From assembly GCA_038087015.1 (NCBI GenBank), contig JASBNA010000054.1, positions 248,001 to 312,000 on the forward strand: DNA of 64,000 nucleotides, in the 5' to 3' direction. The notes beneath the pieces are model-generated. The model saw only the letters and a list, made by a program, of their open reading frames with translations, did not search any database and was not told the origin of the DNA. Below, piece after piece: positions 22,801-32,163 of this stretch (position 1 is the stretch's first letter; every line of letters begins with the position of its first letter). The position numbers and the translations under genes are program-made. This DNA comes from Cerrena zonata. Its lineage: Eukaryota; Basidiomycota; Agaricomycetes; Polyporales; Cerrenaceae.

Positions 22801-24069
22801 GTTCAGTATTTTGTTTTGAAGAACCGTCTTGCATTTGGACACTCAGCGGAGATTTATTTTCGTTTTTGGTGTCTGCGCCATCATTCGACTTATTGATTTC
22901 TTGATTAATTCCCGGATCCTTTGACTCATCTTTAGGTTCGGATGTTTGATTATTATCTTTAGTTTTGCTTTTAGCAATTTTCAAATAATCTGCAAACGAA
23001 GTTTTTTGATTTTGAGCAGGTGGAGTAGAAGTAGGGGTTACTGAAGACTTGGAGGATTTTTCGCCTTCTTGATTTTCGTTAGGAATTTTTGGTTCCTCTA
23101 AGTTCTTTTCCGAACTTTCTTCAGGAACCTGATTTCTACTATCGCTTTTCACTTCTTGTTCAATTGGTTCTTTGGGTTCAATTGGTTCTTTGGGTTCATT
23201 TGGTTCATTGGGTCATTGGGTTCATTGGTTCCTTTGGGTTCACTTGGTTCAATTGGTTCACTTGGATTCCTTTGGTTCCTTTGGATTCATTTGGTTCCTT
23301 TGGTTCCTTTAGTTCCTTTGGTTCAATTGGTCCTTTGGAGCCTTTGGTTCATCTTGCTTCTTATTAGATTCTTCTGGTCTCGAATCATAATCATCATCGA
23401 ATAAATGAAGTAACTTAGGATTAGTGATTGTATTGAAGGAGATTCTGATTTTTTCAATTTTTCTAACTCCAATCTTCTGTTTTCATCAGTTGAATACGTG
23501 GAACGATTTTCAGATCTAGATTTGTCAGAGCGTTGATCACTCGAGTAATGGTCGGTATACTTTCTATCATCTTTTCTTTGATAACCTCGGTCATCGAATG
23601 AGCCAGGTTTTTTCGATTTATCATCCAAAGATGACTTTCTTCGATCTTTAATATAGCTTGAGCGGGAAGAATTATCATAGTTCGATCTCGGATTATAAGA
23701 GCTTCTATTAAACTTATCTTTTGGTCTCAGCGATGACTTAAAAGGTAATGGCTGTCTATTTTTGGGAGGGTAAGAATCATATTTCTCGTAACTCGATCTT
23801 TTCCTGGGGAAAGGTGGCTGCTGGCTGCCTGACGACGGGCGGTAGCTGCCGTAGTAGTCTCGATTGATCGACGACTCATTATTTCGTCTGCTATAGCCGT
23901 TAGCTAAGCTTTCATTAGAATGACTCACACTCGGCGGCTGACTTCTTTTATAGGACGAGCCAGGGTACTTCCCGGCATACCCCGTTCTTTCTCTGGCCCC
24001 CGAGCTGGAGCCTGCGTTGGCCCCCGACCCGCCACTCGGCTTGGGAGTATAATGGTTGTTACTGGACAT
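19805..24069 (-). CDS. HOS4: Set3 histone-deacetylase complex ankyrin subunit Hos4, with several indels
   Basis: The likely start is ATG at 24069 (MSSNNHYTPKPSGGSG); total length is ~1420 residues. The N-terminal third is disordered, rich in Ser/Arg/Tyr. A six-A run at 23449-23454 shifts the frame (IRISFNTITNPKLLHLFDDD continues in another frame). A repeat coding for Glu-Pro-X triplets (23163-23338) shifts it several times before the long 3' frame. That frame has the conserved KRDSSGRSLLQRACKKGDL, ankyrin repeats in two blocks (about residues 330-460 and 530-620 counted from 23152), a Lys/Glu coiled coil (830-905) and a conserved C-terminal domain. In S. cerevisiae Hos4 belongs to the Set3C deacetylase complex repressing meiotic and inducible genes. 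Confidence 0.85.
23163..23338 (-). repeat. Degenerate 9-bp coding repeat (Glu-Pro-Lys/Ile/Asn) inside HOS4
   Basis: On the minus strand, units like GAACCAAAG, GAACCAATT and GAACCCAAT follow one another about 18 times. Reading frame is lost and regained at several units (a missing A in GGACCA and TGACCC, an extra T in GAATCC twice), so no single frame crosses the block. Slippage-prone repeats of this kind are often mis-assembled, but real length polymorphism is possible. Confidence 0.8.
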
Positions 24070-24335
24070 GTCTGGAGTAGTTACCGCCAATATGATGAAG
24101 TGGGATAAAATTTTATTTGTGCCAAAAAAAAAAAAAAAAAAAATTCAGCTTTTGGCTGGTTCTGGTGTACGGAGCTTTTGGGATCTTGTTTCAAATACGC
24201 GTGCACTTACAAAAAGAATAGCCAGCTTTTAGCAGTCAAAGACGAATACAGACAGGTATAAGACATGCAATTAAAGATAAGTATACAGAGAAGTGAAGAG
24301 GACAGCCGGAGCAGGGACCAAGGGGCGGGCGATAG

Positions 24336-25580
24336 TTACGAGATGGAGTCGCCGAATTCCATTAATTCAAAGATTAGACTCATATTGGGACAAATACGAT
24401 CACAGCTTTCGATGTAGTAACCTTTATGGGAGAGGTCTTTAGCGAGAAGCTTGTCGTTGTTGGAGGTACCGTTTTTCAAGAGGTCGTAGGCGTCGTTGAC
24501 GCCGATTTTGAATTTTTTCATGAAGTAGGCTACTATGACACAAGCGGATCGGGAAACTCCACATTGGCAGTGGATGAGGATTTTTTTATTTGGTTGATCG
24601 AATTTGGAGATTTGATTGGTTAAATTGGGTAAGTCTTTTGAGATCGACGAATTATGGGACCAAGGAATGTATAAGTATTCATTTTCGTGATTCAACGATA
24701 AATCCTGACACTCTTTAGCCACGTTAATGACCAAGTCGTAGTCGTTGAGGTTGACTTTGTAGTCGCTTATGTTGGGATCGGAGAATAGGTAGATTTGGTT
24801 ATTCAAAACGTTTGCTGGGCCGTTTGGGTAGGCGTTTAGCTGATTTTTCTCTTGTAGTTCTTCCGGGAGTTTCTTGAATTTATGGTCGTTCAAGTTGATT
24901 GATTGGACTTTATTGATGAACTCGTTATTTATGATAAAGGGGCTCTGTAAATTATTTGGGTATTCATTATAATCCGACGGTTGGTTCAATTGGTAGTTCA
25001 ATTCATCATTTTGCTCCAAGGGGAATTTGAAATTTGATAATTGGGGGGTGGTTTGGGATTTTTTCGGTAACTTTGGTAATGGAGGCATTATGGGGGTATT
25101 CGATACGTTGGGAGTTAAGAGTTCTTCATTATTCGGTATGGATAACGTCAATGTTTTTCTTCTGGTTATACTTGGTTTATTAAAGGGCAAAGGTTCGGAC
25201 AAATCCTCTTTTTCCGGCAGGGTATCCGGTTTATTCAAATTGAGTGATAGGTTTTTCATATTGATATTTCGGCTGGACGTTAGTGAAGACGGTTTTCTGG
25301 AATGTTTTGGGGAATAGTTGATGGAACCATTGATTGATTCGATTGGTTTGGGTGACTCTAACGACGTTAGTGAATAATTCGAGGAAGGAGACCCGGAATA
25401 GGGCGAGTAGTGATTGAATCCTGGACGGGGGATTTGAAATGGTAAACTGGTAGTATTAGTAGTGGTAGTGGACATATTTTTAGAACTACTACTGGGAGAA
25501 GCTTTTTCTTCCTTTTGGTTGAAAGTCGGTGTGGGAGGAGGCGGAGGGTGTGGTTTTATTAGAAATGGGTTCGAACTCAT
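24336..25580 (-). CDS. CPP1: Dual-specificity MAP kinase phosphatase (Cpp1/Msg5 type)
   Basis: The gene encodes 414 residues from ATG at 25580. A long proline/serine/asparagine-rich N-terminus (to ~residue 250) precedes a dual-specificity phosphatase domain. The signature HCQCGVSRSA (Cys nucleophile, Arg of the P-loop) lies near residue 335, with AYFMKKFKIGVNDAYDLLK after it. The N-terminus contains MAPK-docking-like basic/hydrophobic stretches (ITRRKTLTLSIP, near residue 140). Msg5/Cpp1 proteins dephosphorylate Fus3/Kss1/Slt2-class MAP kinases (Cek1 in Candida). It is shorter than C. albicans Cpp1 (about 600). The SDP1/MSG5 family is certain; the exact orthologue name is inferred. Confidence 0.85.
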   Translation of the reverse strand: MSSNPFLIKPHPPPPPTPTFNQKEEKASPSSSSKNMSTTTTNTTSLPFQIPRPGFNHYSPYSGSPSSNYSLTSLESPKPIESINGSINYSPKHSRKPSSLTSSRNINMKNLSLNLNKPDTLPEKEDLSEPLPFNKPSITRRKTLTLSIPNNEELLTPNVSNTPIMPPLPKLPKKSQTTPQLSNFKFPLEQNDELNYQLNQPSDYNEYPNNLQSPFIINNEFINKVQSINLNDHKFKKLPEELQEKNQLNAYPNGPANVLNNQIYLFSDPNISDYKVNLNDYDLVINVAKECQDLSLNHENEYLYIPWSHNSSISKDLPNLTNQISKFDQPNKKILIHCQCGVSRSACVIVAYFMKKFKIGVNDAYDLLKNGTSNNDKLLAKDLSHKGYYIESCDRICPNMSLIFELMEFGDSIS

Positions 25581-26156
25581 GTTATATAGGAAGAAGATGA
25601 AATAGTTTGAAACAAGTATGGAATTTTGATTAGGAATTTGTTAATCCAACGAGAAACAAAAGGGAAACAAAGGAAAAAAAGGAAAGCGATAAAAATATAC
25701 CAAAGCCTAAAAATAAAATATTTTGGGTTCACTTTACAACGTTGATGACCTATACGTGATAACCAGCTTTAACAAGTGAAGAAGCAGCTCAGGAACCAAA
25801 TCATCAAGAACAAAAGGTGGTTGAAGATGAACGAGTAGGGCAAAAACCACTGGAAAGCTTAAAAGAAAAAAAATTTCACGCAAAACAGAACCTAAAAAAA
25901 AAAAAAAAAGCACAGAACAATAAGGTCAATACATATTTATTAGAAACATGTAAGGTACTTTAAGGTACCAATAGAGGATCCAGTGGCAGTACTATTGACG
26001 ATGGTTGACGATCAGGGTTTACACGTGTAAAGAATCCGTACCTCACTGGTGCTATTTTAATACTACACTGAAAAGATCAAACTACACTAAGATCAAACTA
26101 CACTAAGATCAAACTACACTAAGATCAAAATTAATAAATATTTATTATACATGCAA
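25581..26156. other. Intergenic: CPP1 promoter and NDUFS8 3' flank
   Basis: AT-rich, with A-runs at ~25870 and 25898-25909 and a 16-bp tandem repeat near its right end. No coding potential is seen. Confidence 0.6.
26073..26128. repeat. 16-bp tandem repeat AAGATCAAACTACACT, 3.5 copies
   Basis: Copies at 26073-26088, 26089-26104 and 26105-26120 are identical, followed by a half copy. The array lies about 30 bases beyond the NDUFS8 stop codon, so it may be in its 3' UTR. Confidence 0.95.
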
Positions 26157-26825
26157 TTAACGGTAAGGAGCATCGGCATCGATACAGTATTGTAATTCTT
26201 GTTCCCACTTATCACCATTTTCCAATAATTTTTCTTTATTATATAACAATTCTTCTCTGGTTTCAGTAGTATATTCGACGTTTGGACTTTCCACAATTGC
26301 ATCCACTGGACAAGAATCTTGACAATACCCACAATAGATACATTTAGTCATATCGATATCGTATTTATAAGTTCTTCTACTACCATCGATTCTCTCTTCG
26401 GCTTCGATAGTAATGGCTTGGGCTGGACAAATGGCTTCACATAACTTACAAGCAATACATCTTTCCTCCCCACTTGGATATCTTCTCAATGCATGTTCTC
26501 CTCTGAATCGAGGACTGATTGGTCCCTTTTCAAAAGGATAATAAATAGTGTATGGTGCTCTGAAGTACATTTCCAAACAAATGTACATCCCTCTGGCAAT
26601 TTCGTTCAAAAAGAAAAACTTGGTGGCTTTACTCAAGGCACTTTCATTGGTTTCTTCCCAAGTCTTTGGCTTTGGTGCTCTGAATCCCTTGGGCCATACC
26701 GATTGCGTTGATCCTCCGGTATTGAAGTAACTTGGTTGGGCATCCGCAGCAAACGTGGGCTTCAAGCTGGCGACACTCTTACTGAAATGACGAACGCCTC
26801 CCACACGTAATCCTCTAGCTATCAT
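26157..26825 (-). CDS. Mitochondrial complex I 23-kDa (TYKY/NDUFS8) iron-sulfur subunit
   Basis: The gene encodes 222 residues from ATG at 26825. The Arg/Ser-rich N-terminus ([20 protein letters not shown]) looks like a mitochondrial presequence. Two 4Fe-4S motifs are intact: [12 protein letters not shown] and [12 protein letters not shown] (both C-x2-C-x2-C-x3-CP), which hold clusters N6a and N6b in the peripheral arm. The segment [17 protein letters not shown] is diagnostic. The subunit passes electrons from NADH toward ubiquinone. Its presence excludes Saccharomyces and close relatives, which have lost complex I. Length matches fungal homologues including presequence. Confidence 0.96.
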   Translation of the reverse strand: MIARGLRVGGVRHFSKSVASLKPTFAADAQPSYFNTGGSTQSVWPKGFRAPKPKTWEETNESALSKATKFFFLNEIARGMYICLEMYFRAPYTIYYPFEKGPISPRFRGEHALRRYPSGEERCIACKLCEAICPAQAITIEAEERIDGSRRTYKYDIDMTKCIYCGYCQDSCPVDAIVESPNVEYTTETREELLYNKEKLLENGDKWEQELQYCIDADAPYR

Positions 26826-27672
26826 CTTGTTCTTGCTTGTACTTGTAGTAGTTCAAAAGAAGATTGTTATCGTTGAAAATTTCTCATGTAAAAAACATTT
26901 CATTTATTCTCATTGGATAACTGACTCCGGGGACTTTCTGCTTAGGTAAGCGCATTCCTTTTATTAAGCAATCGCCCTCACTGGCTGCAAGAAGTGCAGG
27001 TTGGATATTGCAGGTTGGCATAAACATATTAATACTATTACCCATTAGTCTAATAGTTATTACCCAGTAGTCTAGTAATTATACTATCTAATACCCATTA
27101 GTCAAATAGTTATTACCTATTAGTAAAATATTTATACTACCCATTAGTCTAGTAAGCAATCGCCTGGCTGCAAGAATTGCAGGTTGGCTTTTACAGGTTG
27201 GCATAGACTGCAAATATATATTAATACTATTACCCATTAGTCTAGTATTACTATTTATTACCTATTAGTCTAGTAATTATGCTATTACCCATTAGTCTCG
27301 TATTTATACTATTACCTATTAGTCTAATATTTTTACTATTTATTACCCGTTAGTCTAATATTACTATTTATTACCTATTAGTCTAATATTTTTACTATTA
27401 CCCATTAGTCTCGTATTTATACTTATTACCCATTAGTCTAGTAATTATACTATTTATTACCTATGAGTAGTATTTATAAGTCTGGTATTTATACTACCCA
27501 TTAGTCTGGTATTTATACTACCCATTAGTCTGGTATTTATACTACCCATTAGTCTAATTTATACTACCCATTAGTCTAAGCAATCGCCTGGCTGCAAGAA
27601 TTGCAGGTTGGCTCTTACAGGTTGGCATAGACTGCAAATATATATTAATACTTAATTTTATTAACCCATTGG
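26826..27672. repeat. Satellite-like region of CCCATTAGTCTARTA repeats with three copies of a longer unit
   Basis: From about 26960 to 27690 the plus strand repeats TTACCCATTAGTCTAGTAATTATACTA-like units of 20-30 bases at least 20 times. Three times this is interrupted by a ~85-base unit (CAATCGCC...TGGCTGCAAGAATTGCAGGTTGG...GGCATA...ATATTAATACT) starting near 26971, 27156 and 27581. The region separates NDUFS8 from the mitochondrial carrier gene, and its last units run into the carrier stop codon. It is non-coding. Unit lengths vary, so it is unlike a CRISPR array. Confidence 0.9.
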
Positions 27673-28545
27673 TTAACCCATTAGTCTGAGGGCTAGTTCG
27701 ACGGAAGCAAAGGTCCCGGCACTGCAGGGAATGGCTCTGAGTAAGCAGGGAACAATACCTTTCCAGAAGCCCGCGGCCCCGTTGAGCTTGTAGATGGTCT
27801 TTGCCGTGGACCAAATGTGGCCGTTGAAACGAGACTGGCTGCCAAACCCATCGCTTTGGATGTTACTTTTGATGACGTCCAAGGGGTAGGAGCTCAACCA
27901 GAGCGCATTCCCGGCCAAGGCCCCCGAGAGCAACAACTCCGGAGTGGAGATCTGGTCTCTTGAAGTATAGTTATTATACTGTTGGATCTTCCCGATCAAG
28001 GTTTCATAGGTCAAGAACCAGATCCCATAGGCTTGCACTTCTCTTAGGAGGGTGATGTTGAACCCCCGGTACACGCCCTTAAAGCCCTGGTGGTGCCAAA
28101 TGGCCTGAACGGTGGAGCGCAAGCTGGTTGGCTTGGACGAGCTCTGACTCAAGATTCTCAACTGTTCGACCGGGGCGGTGATTGGGGTGTTGACCAAACC
28201 GGCCATGGCCCCGGCCAAGTAGGTTTGCGGCCATAGATTCAACGAGTTTTGTTTTGTATATTTAAGGATCTGTCTTTTTGATTCGTGGAACCCGTAGAAT
28301 TGCAACGAGACACAGGCCCCTACTCCAATCAAGGGGGGTAACGTTCCCTTGTAGAAGGCAAGGGCGCCTTCATTGGCGAACACTTGTTTGATGATTTGGG
28401 TTGAGGTTAATGGAGTTGACGAAGTTTGCAATCTAATTTTCACCAAGTCTGCCGGCTGGCCAATGAGCACTTGCGTGGCGCCGCCAATGAACCCAGCACC
28501 GATATCCTTGACTTTCCTACTTACCGAATGATCTATATCTGACAT
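27673..28545 (-). CDS. Mitochondrial inner-membrane carrier, Ymc1/Ymc2 type
   Basis: The gene encodes 290 residues from ATG at 28545. Three tandem ~100-residue modules each carry the carrier signature Px[DE]xx[KR]: QPADLVKIRLQ, APVEQLRILSQ and YPLDVIKSNIQ. Six membrane helices are expected. The segment YKGTLPPLIGVGACVSLQFYGF and the ending VELALRLMG match Ymc1/Ymc2, which are linked to glycine/glutamate or oleate-induced metabolite transport; the substrate is not certain. The gene is GC-rich and uses TTG/CTC/CTA but no CTG that I can find. The stop codon lies inside a unit of the adjacent satellite. Confidence 0.92.
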   Translation of the reverse strand: MSDIDHSVSRKVKDIGAGFIGGATQVLIGQPADLVKIRLQTSSTPLTSTQIIKQVFANEGALAFYKGTLPPLIGVGACVSLQFYGFHESKRQILKYTKQNSLNLWPQTYLAGAMAGLVNTPITAPVEQLRILSQSSSKPTSLRSTVQAIWHHQGFKGVYRGFNITLLREVQAYGIWFLTYETLIGKIQQYNNYTSRDQISTPELLLSGALAGNALWLSSYPLDVIKSNIQSDGFGSQSRFNGHIWSTAKTIYKLNGAAGFWKGIVPCLLRAIPCSAGTFASVELALRLMG

Positions 28546-28664
28546 CGTTGAAGAAAAAGCGTAGGAATATCAAGATCAAGACTACCATCAATCAACTTTT
28601 CATCTTATCGATTGCCTAACATCACGTGCGCACACTTGTCTATTAAATACATAAGAATATACAA

Positions 28665-29570
28665 TTAACCATTAAGTAAGCCACCAATTGACATACTGTG
28701 TTTTTTCTTTTCCATTTTATCACGTAATGAGTTTTCCAGGTCGTCTTCATCATTCGTAGGGTTAGTTTTTTTATAGGATGACGTAAAATCAATTGCCACC
28801 GGAGTGACTTTTTTAGAACAGGCTCCTCCACAACATGTTTTAATCCCCGGTATATACAAGTCATTTCTGATCGAAGGTAATTTGATTGGGTTATGGTTTA
28901 TTGGGGGTAATTGGACGGGCGGTAACACCACCGATGGCGTTGGTTGTTTTGGTGATTCTTCTTCTTTAATCTTCTTCTTTTTATCCTTTTTAATGAACTG
29001 TAAGTTTCTTTTCCTTCTTTTAATGGTAGTTCTTTTCATTTTAATCGGACGATGGCTCCCGTGAAGTCTGTAATACAATCCACATGCATTACAGATTGTA
29101 TTCCCGGCGTCATCTCTTCTCCAAAGAGGAGTAATGGTACTACCACAATTAAAACATGCAATCGCTAAAGCATCGTCATCGTTTGAAGAATCAGTGGATG
29201 AATCTTCTGATTTGATTTTGGATTCGTCATTCGAATGAGTATACGATTTCTCTTGTTCCTTAACCACAACTCGATTATTATAAGCAGGACATCCCTGACA
29301 AGCAGCACTCCCACCAGTCCCATTACATCTTCCATCTCCTTTACAACTTCCCTCTTCTTCCTTCAAAATAGGAATGGTGTTGGGAGGTCTCTTCAAATTA
29401 ACCGGCCGATTAGCGTTATTCGAACGTAAATATAACCCACAAGCATTACACATCAACGTCCCGTCGGGGGCCCTTCTCCAAAGAGGAGTCTTGGTGGTAT
29501 TACAATTCGAACATTGTTGTCCAACTGGTATACCCTTTTTAGGTGATTCTGTCGGTATTTCAGCCATCAT
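28665..29570 (-). CDS. SFU1: GATA-type iron-responsive repressor (Sfu1/Fep1/SreA family)
   Basis: The gene encodes 301 residues from ATG at 29570 ([13 protein letters not shown]). Two GATA fingers, both C-x2-C-x17-C-x2-C, lie at residues 20-44 and 139-163 ([32 protein letters not shown]). Between them is C-x5-C-x8-C-x2-C ([19 protein letters not shown], 76-94), the iron-sensing cysteine cluster specific to fungal siderophore/iron repressors. After finger 2 is a basic block ([20 protein letters not shown]) and a proline-rich tail. These proteins repress iron-uptake genes when iron is ample. The family assignment is very secure. The orthologue name is taken from Candida. Confidence 0.95.
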   Translation of the reverse strand: MMAEIPTESPKKGIPVGQQCSNCNTTKTPLWRRAPDGTLMCNACGLYLRSNNANRPVNLKRPPNTIPILKEEEGSCKGDGRCNGTGGSAACQGCPAYNNRVVVKEQEKSYTHSNDESKIKSEDSSTDSSNDDDALAIACFNCGSTITPLWRRDDAGNTICNACGLYYRLHGSHRPIKMKRTTIKRRKRNLQFIKKDKKKKIKEEESPKQPTPSVVLPPVQLPPINHNPIKLPSIRNDLYIPGIKTCCGGACSKKVTPVAIDFTSSYKKTNPTNDEDDLENSLRDKMEKKKHSMSIGGLLNG

Positions 29571-30015
29571 ATATGCATAATAAGAAGCAAGAAAGTATTC
29601 AACCAAAATATCCAAGTATCAAGGAATAAAGTTATGAAACAAGTAGAAAAATAGGATGAAAAGATTTAAAACTTAAAAGAAGCCTTTAATTGTGCGATGA
29701 TTCCCAAAAAGTCACCATTTACGAGAAGATCCGATGGAAAAACCTGGTGCACGGGCCCGCGCCTGAGGCGCCCGCCTCAGTTTTCCTCGAAACTGGCCAA
29801 TCAGCGTGCGCGCATTACTAACCACCGGCTGCCGCCACTCGACCGGGACAATTGTGTCAAACTTTATCGATTCCATCAGTCGCGTGTGATTGGCCAGCGA
29901 TGCTTTTGATTACACTTCACGTGCCGTGAACTACTGGTACTTAATCCACTCTTAAGCGAAACTCTATTGGGAGACGGTATGTGTGAGAGGTAACTTTAAG
30001 TAGATAATATATAGA
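29571..30015. other. Intergenic: SFU1 promoter, GC-rich patch with palindromes
   Basis: It contains GGTGCACGGGCC (29746-29757, telomere-repeat-like motif), the perfect inverted repeat CTGAGGCG-CC-CGCCTCAG (29763-29780), and TTCACG-TGC-CGTGAA (29916-29930) that overlaps an E-box CACGTG (29918-29923). The GC-rich patch at 29740-29860 stands out from the AT-rich surroundings. There is no coding sequence. Confidence 0.65.
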
Positions 30016-32037
30016 CTAGAGCTCGTCGTACCGAAAGGTCCTCTTAAGAGCCCCTATATCTTGAGAGTTATTGAATGTGTGATACCAGGTCGCAGCATGG
30101 GAGAAATCTAAAAATACAATGTTGCCGTTGGAAATTTTGCAATTCCTTCTTGCAATATCGTGATGGCTGATTCCAAGGCCCCCCATCATTTCGAGCTGTC
30201 TGCATCCCTGCTCAACCATCGACTTGGTGACTTTGGTGTCGTCGTCCTCGACGTACGAGAGCAATAGGTAGTATCCGTCAATGGGCTTCCGGTGCTTGAC
30301 GTTCATCCGGAACCCACCATAGTAATAGAGAGTAGGAGTGTGAATTTGTTCATCAGCACTTGCATTATGTATTTGAATGCGCTCGTAGCACGAAGCCTCT
30401 CTAATGAAGCGTTCAATGCACATTTTGATTTCTCTCATGTTTGATGTCGGCCATCGATCGAGTTTTGCAACGACATCGGGAATGAAAAGCTTCATTACCA
30501 CCAGGTCATCCTGGCTCAACGCTCCGAGCACTTGGTTGAAAAAGGGAAAGTATTGGCAGATCAAACCCACTTTGAACTTGTAAACATGTCGATCGTGACC
30601 TTCCCCTTGTAATACTTCAAACCCAGTCCATGAGTCGCAGGCCCCTTCAATATGCGAATGGCTCTTTTCGTGGTTGATATCCCGATTGGCATTACTTGAG
30701 TTGGTGAGCTTTGCTCTAATCTGTGCATTAAGGGACTCTTCGTCTTGGCCAATCTCCTTCCCCACGGCTTGGATGAACGCATTGACGGTTCCCTCCTGGC
30801 TTGTTCCACGGAGCTCGAGCTCTTCGGTGGTTTCGAAAAAGAGCCACGATAATAGTGCTGCTTGCACCGTTAATCCAGATCTGTTCAACGGGAATAGTCT
30901 ATACTTGCACGGGATCCCTGTAGACCCCTTCAGCTGACCGAGTTTGACTTCATCAATTTCAATGAAAAGAGAGTAGTGGAAATTGGTCACAATGGCCCGT
31001 GTTGTATTGCAACCAACAAAGAACCCGCCTACTTGTCTTATGATTGACTTGAATGCCTCACTTGACTCGTCGAGTCCATCTTCGACCAATTCACTAAATT
31101 CAGGACCCATTGCTTCAATCGCCACTAAGGGAACGCCATGCTCCATATAAACAATGTCTGGTCTTCTTTTAACCGGGGTTCGACTCTTCTCGTCACTATA
31201 ATAACTGCCAGTACTGAACCAATACTTTTCATACCGGATATGGTGACCGACAATATGAAGAAAGGAAACCGTTGTATCGCCAATATACTTTTCAAAAAGG
31301 TCAAGACATTCGGAAGCGTCTTCTGGGAAATCACAAATACTCCGGGGTGAAAACTCATAGTTTATACTTGCCCATTGCTTTTTTGTTTTATTAGAATTTA
31401 AAACCGCCTCTCGAAAACACCGCTGGAAAGAATCCAATTTCTTAAAACTTTCATCAACCAACTCCGTTTCAAATGCCAACAGGAATTCGTCCAATCTACT
31501 ATTCCAACCACGGGCCCTCGGAAGGCTGGTGTTACGTTTAACCCTCTCAAAACTAAATTCAGGGAGCACACTGATGGAGAAAAAGGGGATGGTAGCATTG
31601 GCAAGGAGTTCTAAATCATACAGTTGCCAATCGTGTATCTGTCGAGGCAAGTCTCCTTTTATACGAAACCTTTCACAAGGACTCATCCGCGCCAATACTT
31701 CGGGCATGACTCCGTTGATATAAAACAACCGCTCTCCAGGATACTTCTGCTTCAATAAGTCACTTGTGGATTTCTCGATATACTCCATTTGATCACAATC
31801 AGGAACCTCGGTGAATGCAGTAGGACTGACGTACACGAGTCTATCTGCAACGTCTTCGTAGATAGAACTCTGCACTCGATACCTTTCCAACAAGTCTTCG
31901 GGAGGAATGTACTTGACATACACAATCTTCTCCGAAGGGAAGATTTGCATCAATTTCTCCGGTGGAATACTGTTATCGTACTCAATAAGCTTTTCACCTT
32001 GGCTTTTCAAGATCTTCGCGTAGTACTTTGAGTTCAT
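30016..32037 (-). CDS. Nuclease-like plus protein-kinase-like fusion (FunK1/Crinkler-type architecture)
   Basis: The gene encodes 673 residues from ATG at 32037 (MNSKYYAKILKSQGEKL). Residues ~15-125 contain about five degenerate repeats of the form E-[KR]-hydrophobic-x-Y-x(3)-P-x-E-x-L. A middle part carries RRPDIVYMEHGVPLVAIEAM (~residue 300), placed like the PD-(D/E)xK core of restriction-like nucleases, but the expected lysine is methionine. The C-terminal ~190 residues have protein-kinase residues: VVMKLF (lysine), HHDIARRNC (HxDxxxxN loop) and FLDFSHA (metal-binding Asp). This order resembles fungal FunK1 proteins and Crinkler-like effectors. No signal peptide or membrane segment is seen. 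Function is unknown. Confidence 0.75.
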   Translation of the reverse strand: MNSKYYAKILKSQGEKLIEYDNSIPPEKLMQIFPSEKIVYVKYIPPEDLLERYRVQSSIYEDVADRLVYVSPTAFTEVPDCDQMEYIEKSTSDLLKQKYPGERLFYINGVMPEVLARMSPCERFRIKGDLPRQIHDWQLYDLELLANATIPFFSISVLPEFSFERVKRNTSLPRARGWNSRLDEFLLAFETELVDESFKKLDSFQRCFREAVLNSNKTKKQWASINYEFSPRSICDFPEDASECLDLFEKYIGDTTVSFLHIVGHHIRYEKYWFSTGSYYSDEKSRTPVKRRPDIVYMEHGVPLVAIEAMGPEFSELVEDGLDESSEAFKSIIRQVGGFFVGCNTTRAIVTNFHYSLFIEIDEVKLGQLKGSTGIPCKYRLFPLNRSGLTVQAALLSWLFFETTEELELRGTSQEGTVNAFIQAVGKEIGQDEESLNAQIRAKLTNSSNANRDINHEKSHSHIEGACDSWTGFEVLQGEGHDRHVYKFKVGLICQYFPFFNQVLGALSQDDLVVMKLFIPDVVAKLDRWPTSNMREIKMCIERFIREASCYERIQIHNASADEQIHTPTLYYYGGFRMNVKHRKPIDGYYLLLSYVEDDDTKVTKSMVEQGCRQLEMMGGLGISHHDIARRNCKISNGNIVFLDFSHAATWYHTFNNSQDIGALKRTFRYDEL

Positions 32038-32163
32038 GGCGTTTTGTTTTGAATGAATCCACAATGAAGTAACTTAATTGAATTTTAAGGAGGTCTGGCT
32101 AGCTTCATTCGTGATAAGCTAATAAAAATACTCTGCTTCGGCTGCAAAAGCAAAAAAAAGAAT

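Noticed and set aside
26960..27660. Regularly repeated CCCATTAGTCT units resembling a CRISPR array
   Set aside because: Units are variable in length and overlap in sequence, there are no unique spacers, and the window is eukaryotic nuclear DNA.
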